Assembly: GCF_018320785.1 (NCBI RefSeq)
Contig: NC_054877.1
Location: 41,376,151-41,440,150, forward strand
Direction of reading: 5' to 3'
Source of the DNA: Cheilinus undulatus
Taxonomy: Eukaryota > Chordata > Actinopteri > Labriformes > Labridae
DNA length: 64,000 nt
The position numbers and the translations under genes are program-made. Every line of letters begins with the position of its first letter. Positions within the stretch are counted from its first letter, which is position 1. Of this stretch, positions 58,321 to 64,000 are shown piece by piece. The notes beneath the pieces are model-generated. The model was not told where the DNA came from and did not search any database. It worked only from the letters and a program-made list of their open reading frames with translations.

Positions 58321-60049
58321 TGTTAGATGTTGAAAACTGGACAGACCTTGTTCATGTCTCTTGAATCAGTTAGGAAACACGTAGCACGGTGGAGCAAAAT
58401 GCAGGTTAAATTTTAACCCTATTATTGAAAAAATTCATGAAATTTTAATTCATGAGCATGAATTCACTAAATTTTGGTTGTTTCCTTGAGTCCATTGCTT
58501 GTTTGTCTTGTTATCTTGGACAAACAACCAAAATGGACTTGTTATCTAGACAAAATGGGTTAAAATAAAAAAGTATGCATGGCCTCCTATAGGGCTCTTA
58601 AAATAAAGCATGTTTTAGACTTGTCTATTTTGCATTGTCTCTTTCTTCTGTCATATTTTCTCACAGCTAAGGCTCAACATTTTAAATCAAACATTTTAGT
58701 AGTTTAAAATGTCAGCAAAGTCGGCTCAGAACTAGAACCACTGACTCTGAGGACTCCTGGGCCACCTTGTGGTTATCAAAGGTTACAACACGTATCAAAA
58801 CACATTTTTCTCAATCTCTAAAGTCTGAAAAACCTCTGCCTTGTATGTTGATTGCTGTTATTTCACACTGGGCATGGTCAAGGTATGGACAAAAGAAAGC
58901 TAAGATGTTCAGGCCTCTTTGTAATCTATGAAGGGTTAAAAAGTCTAATTAATGTTAATACTAACTACTAAAGTTAGAATTGTCTTGCACAAGTCCTGAT
59001 AATACTCAGTGACCACACTGTTGAATTAGCAAAGATGCAGAAGCTAATGACAGCATAAACCCTGGGGCCATATTGAGACAAAAGCACTAAGTATAGTGAC
59101 CAAAACTGGGGGACTTTTGACAAGAAGTACAAGGAATTTCAGTCACTGAAGGCTACTGAGACATTTCGTGCTGTAAACACTCAGACAGCCCGTGCAAGAG
59201 CAGGTTTTTGGCACCACCAGTCATCAAAAGCGAGTACCAGGCAAGGCTGAAGGTGAGGATGATCTGCTGTCATGCAATCCTGCAACAACCGCATGGACGC
59301 AAACTCATAGTTCCCACTAAATTCGAGACAAGAGCATAAAAATCATTTAGTATTGGCAATAAATTTATCACTGAAACTCAATAACTGATTGCCTGGGAAA
59401 AACTTATGTTTAAATGCACATGCAGACTTAAGTATCAAAAATACAAAGATGTTAAAATAAAATGCTTAAAAACGAAACAAATGTTTGAAAATATTCTCAA
59501 AATTATGTTTTTTATTAGGGTGGGGGTCCATGGAATAAATTATTTTCTCTTGGGGGCGGCTCACTTTACCACACTTTGAAAAACCCCTACTCTACGACAT
59601 TTAAAACCTCGTTCACCTCCCCCTTTCAGGACCTGCCTATATTTCCTGGTTTTTGTCAGAGGGGTAGAGCTTCACTGTTAGCACATACAGGGCGATCCAG
59701 TCAGAGATGTGGGCTCCCTTTAACAGGCTGTGGAAAGCAATGATGGCCGCAGCAAAGGATCACAGAGGAGCCAGCTGGAGATACAAAGATGGGAAAAGGA
59801 AACAACAAACAGTGATGTTTGGCTGAGAGAGAAAGCAGAATAACGTTTAGAATAACACAAAAATAAGTTTTTGTGTAGCGTATGTAATAATGGACTGGCT
59901 TTGGGAGGGAGGGTAGATGTGAAAACAAGCAGAGACTTCTCTCCGTGATCTCTCTGTTTGTCTCCACTTCCAACATGATTTTTCTGCAGCAAATTCAGAC
60001 CAGTCTCCCTTGCAGCTTACAAATCAATCCTTGCTGGTGATTCAGGGTC
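58321..60049. other. Spacer with repeat debris
   Basis: AT-rich spacer. At 58430-58560 GTTTCCTTGAGTCCATTGCT and TCTTGTTATCTTGGACAAAC recall the interior of the hAT element at 7312. At 59515-59590 GGGTGGGGGTCCATGGAATA through CACTTTGAAAAACCCC looks like another hAT end. No gene was found. Confidence 0.45.
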
Positions 60050-60227
60050 TACGGAAGAGTATTAGGGCCACTGAGACGAAATTTTTTTATTCACCTGTGA
60101 GAAAAAAGTCAGAATTCTGAGATTAAAGTCAGAATTCTGAGATTAAAGTCAGAATTCTGAGATTAAAGTCAGAATTCTGAGAAAAAAAGTCAGAATTCTG
60201 AGATTAAAGTCAGAATACTCTTCCGTA
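60050..60227. mobile_element. Short element: inverted repeats enclosing a 20-bp tandem array
   Basis: TACGGAAGAGTATT (60050-60063) is mirrored by AATACTCTTCCGTA (60214-60227), with TA at both extremes as possible target duplication. Inside, about five copies of AGTCAGAATTCTGAGATTAA (60107-60217) are nearly identical, which points to recent expansion. The layout suggests a Tc1/mariner-type miniature element whose core is a minisatellite. Confidence 0.8.
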
Positions 60228-60229
60228 AA

Positions 60230-60960
60230 GGGTCAAACCTGGGCGGATCTAAAAAATTATCCGCCTTTAATTTTACGCTGCTTTCTGCCGGGCACCCGAC
60301 ATATCGACGAACGGTGGACGTAATCCACGAAAGACCGAACATTTTGGCAGTTAAATGGCATAAAATTGCTCAAAAAAGGCTCCGCAGTTTGAAAACTTGC
60401 ACGCAAAAACACCTGTTGCGTTTCCTGCTGAGGCCTTTTATAGTATTTCAACATCCTAGCGCAACTACGTTATAAGGAATAGAACGTGATGTCACACGGC
60501 CCCACCCTTAGTAACATAAACAAAGATGGCGGCTATAGTTTCAATACGGTTTCCGTGATATCGGCGTTACACTTGAATACATCTCAATGGTACAGTTCGC
60601 TGATGTTATAATCGATGAGCCTCAGCAATGGCAACACTCAGCGCTATAAAAATGTAAAGACACTCGAACCCCTCACAAACAGAGCCCACTATCAGCTTGA
60701 ATTTCCGAGTAGAAAACCGTAAATACTAATTAGGCATACTGAGGGAGTAGGTCTGTATGAATGAAGCGGTAAAAATAAGGCTTATTCGCCCATTTTCTGG
60801 TCTTCACATCGTTATGGTTGGAAATGAAGAATCTGAGATGAGTAAAACAACAAAGAAGTCTCAACAAACCGAGTGTTTCATGCCATCACTTCGCGGCCTT
60901 TTAAAGACGTAAGTTGACGCACCGTTGCTAGGCAACGAGCATGGCGTCTCTACGCAGGCT
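60230..60960. promoter_or_regulatory. GC-richer promoter-like block without identified gene
   Basis: It contrasts with AT-rich neighbours and contains a CRE-like GTGATGTCAC (60486-60495), a YY1-type AAGATGGCGGC (60523-60533) and a perfect X-box palindrome (60923-60937). Short plus-strand frames start at ATGGCGGCT (60526) and ATGGCGTCT (60941) but stop after 10-12 codons. A minus-strand frame at 60257-60454 is unassigned. It may be the promoter of a gene outside recognition, a decayed gene or the distal promoter of the THAP gene. Confidence 0.4.
60923..60937. promoter_or_regulatory. X-box (RFX binding) palindrome
   Basis: CGTTGCTAGGCAACG is a perfect 15-bp palindrome that fits the RFX consensus GTTRCC-N-GGYAAC closely. 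Such sites mark promoters of ciliary genes. It lies three bases before an ATG in a good context, but that frame closes after about 12 codons. Confidence 0.7.
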
Positions 60961-61145
60961 TCTAAAGTTAAATCCTTGAGTTGAACTCGTATGTAAAACT
61001 ACTTTTTCATACCTGTTTAAACGCTGTTGTTGACATCTGATAAACCAGTTTTATCTGCCAATGTGAGGCTCTTACTTGTACTCTTACATGTCTTCCTCCT
61101 GTACGTTTCTTATTGTTATTCTACATTTCATATCTTTCTTGCTCA

Positions 61146-61397
61146 GTTACCTCCCCTAAGGAGGTTATGTGATCGGCATATTTGTTAGTTTGTTTGCTAG
61201 CGACATAACTCAAAAAGTTATGGACGGATTTTGATGAAATTTTCGGGAAATGTCAGAAATGGCATACAGAAGAACCGATTAGATTTTGGGAGTGATCCGG
61301 ATTACCGTCTGGATCCAGGATTTTTTTAAAGGATTTTGTACTATTGGGAGATAGGGCTAATGGCGGAGGTCAGCGCTCTCCGAGTGCTTTTCTAGTT
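61146..61397 (+). mobile_element. Non-autonomous Helitron-like repeat
   Basis: The repeat begins about TACCTCCCCTAAGGAGGTTA and contains AACTCAAAAAGTTATGGACG, a phrase found in a very widespread animal repeat. It ends GCGCTCTCCGAGTGC, a short hairpin, followed by TTTTCTAGT. Hairpin plus CTAGT before a T is the Helitron 3' signature. No helicase is present. Confidence 0.65.
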
Positions 61398-62280
61398 TAA
61401 ATTGTAACGCAGGAAAAAATAGATAATAGGACGATAGACAATAGACAAATAGAGAATAGGACAAATACTGTCAGATGTTACAGAATTTATCATGTTTTGT
61501 TTTGAATATTATTTAGTGTGTACTTTCTAACCAAAGGTGAAAAGATCCCCATATTAATTCATTAAAACAAATTAATGAACGTGAGTATGAAAGAAAAATG
61601 TAAACATGCTGGACTTAGCAATACTGCTCATTTACATCTTTACCTCACTATCTTAAGAGACATTATTTTAGAGCTATAGAAGAAGGAGGTTTGAGGTATT
61701 GCATTTCACTGTTTTGAAAGCCTCTTTTAAAATTAAATGGATTGAAGTTTTTTTTTTAGGAGAACCCTTTTATCCCTTGGAATGCTTTCTAGTATATTAA
61801 AAAATAATATTGATTTTTTTTTTTTTAAATCCCAATAAATCTGCTAGAAATATTGGGATTTTTCCCAAACCCATTTTGACCTGGACATTAGAATATGAAC
61901 ACGATTTCAGTCCTCATAATTCACTTTTAGGACACAGTAATCTTGTGGAAGGAAACATCTTTGCAGTTAAGCACATTTTTAGAGGAGATATTGATGTTAG
62001 AAAAAAAAAGCTATGCAGTAATCGACTTCTTAGGAATCCTCTGGATTTTATTACATCCTCCGCAGCAAAATTTATTTGGACTTCCAACATGGGATATCTA
62101 CAGCAGAAAAAGGCATGCTGCTCTTTCACTCAATATCGGTTTAGCTTTTACAACAAATAACAGTCAGTGGCACACAGTAAGAGGAAGCCCACATTTCATC
62201 CCAAAACAGCTGTCGCTTTTTACTTTAGGTTAAGTCGCACCTTATATTAAAATACCTGTTTGGAGATCCATATTCTCTTG
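61398..62280. other. Spacer, no gene assigned
   Basis: AT-rich sequence with a 116-codon open frame at 61810-62160 (plus) and overlapping frames. None shows a domain or splice structure I recognise. Confidence 0.4.
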
Positions 62281-62294
62281 TTGTTTTTGCAAAT

Positions 62295-62340
62295 TAGAAT
62301 TTCCCCTGGGGATCAGTAAAGTATTATCTTATCTTAATTA
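62295..62340. repeat. LINE/SINE 3'-tail-like fragment
   Basis: TTAGAATTTCCCCTGGGGAT followed by CAGTAAAGTATTATCTTATC is the common fish tail AATTTCCCC..GGGGATCAATAAAG with short terminal repeats. A partial relative is at 16378. Confidence 0.6.
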
Positions 62341-62399
62341 AGCTTCTTAGACTCAGTGCTTTGAGTTAACTTCAAAAGACTTTTTTCATTTCCTTGAGT

Positions 62400-62507
62400 A
62401 GATTTATATACCAGTACTTTTAATTCTATTTGAGTACATGTTAACCGAAGTAACTGTACTTGTACTTGTACGTGAGTAGAGTAATCTGGTACTTCTCCCA
62501 CCTCTCA
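62400..62507. repeat. Right end of a dispersed miniature element
   Basis: TTGAGTACATGTTAACCGAA, GTACTTGTACTTGTACGTGA and TACTTCTCCCACCTCT form the reversed end of the AGGGGTGGAAAGTAAC-type repeat, also seen at 8930. The left end is not visible. Confidence 0.5.
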
Positions 62508-62742
62508 TTATATAATATGAAGTCTATCAAACCTCGTTGATGCAAATAAAGTTTCTTTAAAAAAAAAAAAAAGACGGAGTACTTCCGTTCTCATTGTATT
62601 TTTACTTCCGGTTGCAACCATACCGATGGACGCTAGGCGCTGTGTAAGCCTGCACCTATCTTGTCTTTGTACAGAACTTTTTGTGAAACCAGCCCTAAGT
62701 TGTTTTTTATTTGAATCAAGTTTTCTAAAACGTTTATTAATT

Positions 62743-63866
62743 ATGTCAAGTATTAATTGTTCGGTGAGAGGATGTCACAACAACTGGAGGAAAAGACGTG
62801 AGTTTCTGGAGCAGGAATGTTTCGAACACCGACCCCAACTTAGGTGGCAGTGCTGCGGAGCCCCGTATGATCTTCACTCGCCCCCAAAAGATGAAGAGGA
62901 TCGGAGAATGTGGCTGAAGGCCCTCAATCTGAAGAACCCACCAAAAGTCCCGTTTGTGTGTTCTTTTCATTTTGTTGATAAAAAACCTACCAGGGAGCAC
63001 CCTTACCCAGAGAAGTGGCTAGGTTATGATGCTCCTCTGAAGACTCCAAGGCAGAAGTTTGCCAGACATTTAAGTAAGGCTACAGTCTATCAAACTGCTC
63101 TGATAACAAACTTTTTATATATCCCATTTGTACACATTTTTTGTGATTTTAAGAATAATGATCGTCTGAAGCAGAGTGTAAACTCTGCTGAAAATACATG
63201 TAGAGTTTAGGCCTGAAATAGTAGCATATTAAAGAATAAAACCACTAAGAGTTAATGCACACCAATTATACACATATTGGAAACATCATACATACTTGTC
63301 TGAAAGGCCAGCACAAGCCAATATGTGTATATTTGTTTAAAAAAATGTTTTTTTGGCTACATGGCATATTATCCAGATACTACTATTTTGTTTTTCCTTA
63401 ATATAAGATGTCATAAGTTTTGTTGAGTCGAGCCAAATGATCCGGTTCACTGAAAAGAGCCTGAACTTCCCATCACTTGCATGCTGCTGTGTTGTGAGGG
63501 CTAAACAGTTTGCGCAAATGTTACGCAGATTGTTGTCTTACTAAAATGGCAATGAAGGTGCATAGCATATCACAGACACATGTTAAGCAATGAATGGGCG
63601 TCAGACTTTTTATACTGACACAACTTTTTCTCTGTTTGATATCTGATGAAGAGGAAGACCCATCAGCTTTGACGCCCGTTGGAGGAAGGCATTGCTCGAC
63701 GCTGTTATCAGGAGTAGAGGCACGGAAAATGGCGGATTACGAAGATGTTAGAGCAGACGGAAACCCTCTCCTTTCCATTCGTATTACCGAGGTTAGAAGT
63801 GTCAGAGAGGAAATGGGGCTGCAAAAGACCGGGGAGAAGATTCCTCTCGTTCAAACGCCTGAGGAG
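62743..63866 (+). CDS. THAP-type zinc finger protein (5' part)
   Basis: This is the N-terminal part of a predicted DNA-binding protein. Start ATG at 62743 (an in-frame upstream ATG at 62626 gives a less typical N-terminus). Exon 1 runs to 63073 (donor GTAAGG). The likely exon 2 is about 63655-63866 (acceptor TGATGAAG, donor GTGAGT) and continues in frame (EDPSALTPVGGRHCS, MADYEDVRADGN, LVQTPEE). The rest lies beyond the window. The C2CH zinc ligands are C6, C11, C73 and H76 (NCSVRGCHNNW; VCSFHF), with a core like LHSPPKDEEDRRMWLKAL. The 61-residue gap between ligand pairs is wider than the usual 35-53, because of an extra Cys-containing segment (ECFEHRPQLRWQCCGAPY). Whether it is a host THAP gene or domesticated from a THAP-bearing transposon is open. 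An ETS-type ACTTCCGG lies at 62605. Confidence 0.7.
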
Positions 63867-64000
63867 GTGAGTTCTTAGGGGAAGTAACTAACTGTGATTC
63901 TGGCTGATGTCCGTTCGTTACTACCGAGCAATATTAGGTGATTTACAATCACCTCTACTCTGACAACGCGTTTCTTAGCCTCACATTTGCTAATCAATGT
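63867..64000 (+). other. Intron of the THAP gene at window end
   Basis: Sequence following a consensus donor (GAG|GTGAGT). No further exon is visible before the window ends. Confidence 0.5.

Noticed and set aside
60107-60217. Regular 20-bp repeats that could suggest a CRISPR array
   Set aside because: Units are directly head-to-tail with no unique spacers, no cas genes occur and the genome is eukaryotic. It is a minisatellite.
61810-62233. Overlapping open frames upstream of the THAP gene
   Set aside because: No domain, codon bias or splice support, and frames overlap on both strands in AT-rich DNA.

Overview
This window is vertebrate nuclear DNA, almost certainly from a ray-finned fish and probably a percomorph. 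Genes are split into short exons with GT/AG introns. The protein families are vertebrate-specific (HOMEZ, RNF212B, ZP3, the C14orf119 family). Introns and spacers are full of the usual fish repeats: Tc1-like transposons, hAT miniature elements with 8-bp target duplications, tRNA-derived SINEs and TA microsatellites. No bacterial operon, CRISPR array or retroviral element was seen.

Layout from left to right: the 3' half of ap1g2 (+, 283-5526); a transposon-rich spacer with one unidentified candidate exon (8650-8888); nedd8 (-, 9358-13482); two tandem ZP3-like egg-coat genes (+, 15622-21845 and 23565-25834); rnf212b, a meiotic RING protein (+, first untranslated exon near 27.6 kb, coding 30611-37134); homez (-, 38675-40663); dhrs1 (-, 44370-50614); a C14orf119-family gene (-, 55783-57912); a promoter-like stretch without a recognisable gene (60.2-60.96 kb); and the 5' part of a THAP zinc-finger gene (+, 62743-63866, leaving the window). 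Exon chains were joined by splice sites. In every complete gene the summed exon lengths are a multiple of three and end on a stop: nedd8 91 aa, the ZP3-like genes 338 and 318 aa, rnf212b 242 aa, homez 662 aa, dhrs1 310 aa, C14orf119-like 197 aa.

Six of the eight identified genes (ap1g2, nedd8, rnf212b, homez, dhrs1, C14orf119) have human counterparts that, from memory, lie on 14q11.2-q12. The window is therefore a rearranged piece of that ancient linkage group, with the ZP3-like pair and the THAP gene as extra members. The genes do not form one pathway: they cover clathrin-coated vesicle traffic, cullin modification, egg envelope, meiotic crossover control, transcription and steroid/retinoid-type reduction. 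The ZP3-like pair and rnf212b share a germ-line theme and are adjacent, but that may be coincidence.

I did not find a clearly new biological system. The most interesting points are an extra homeodomain in homez, a THAP domain with unusually wide zinc-ligand spacing, a GC-richer promoter-like block with X-box, CRE-like and YY1-like motifs but no gene, a family of AGTCA-type minisatellites found at three sites (once inside inverted repeats), a long nedd8 propeptide tail, and a foldback element in a ZP3-like intron.
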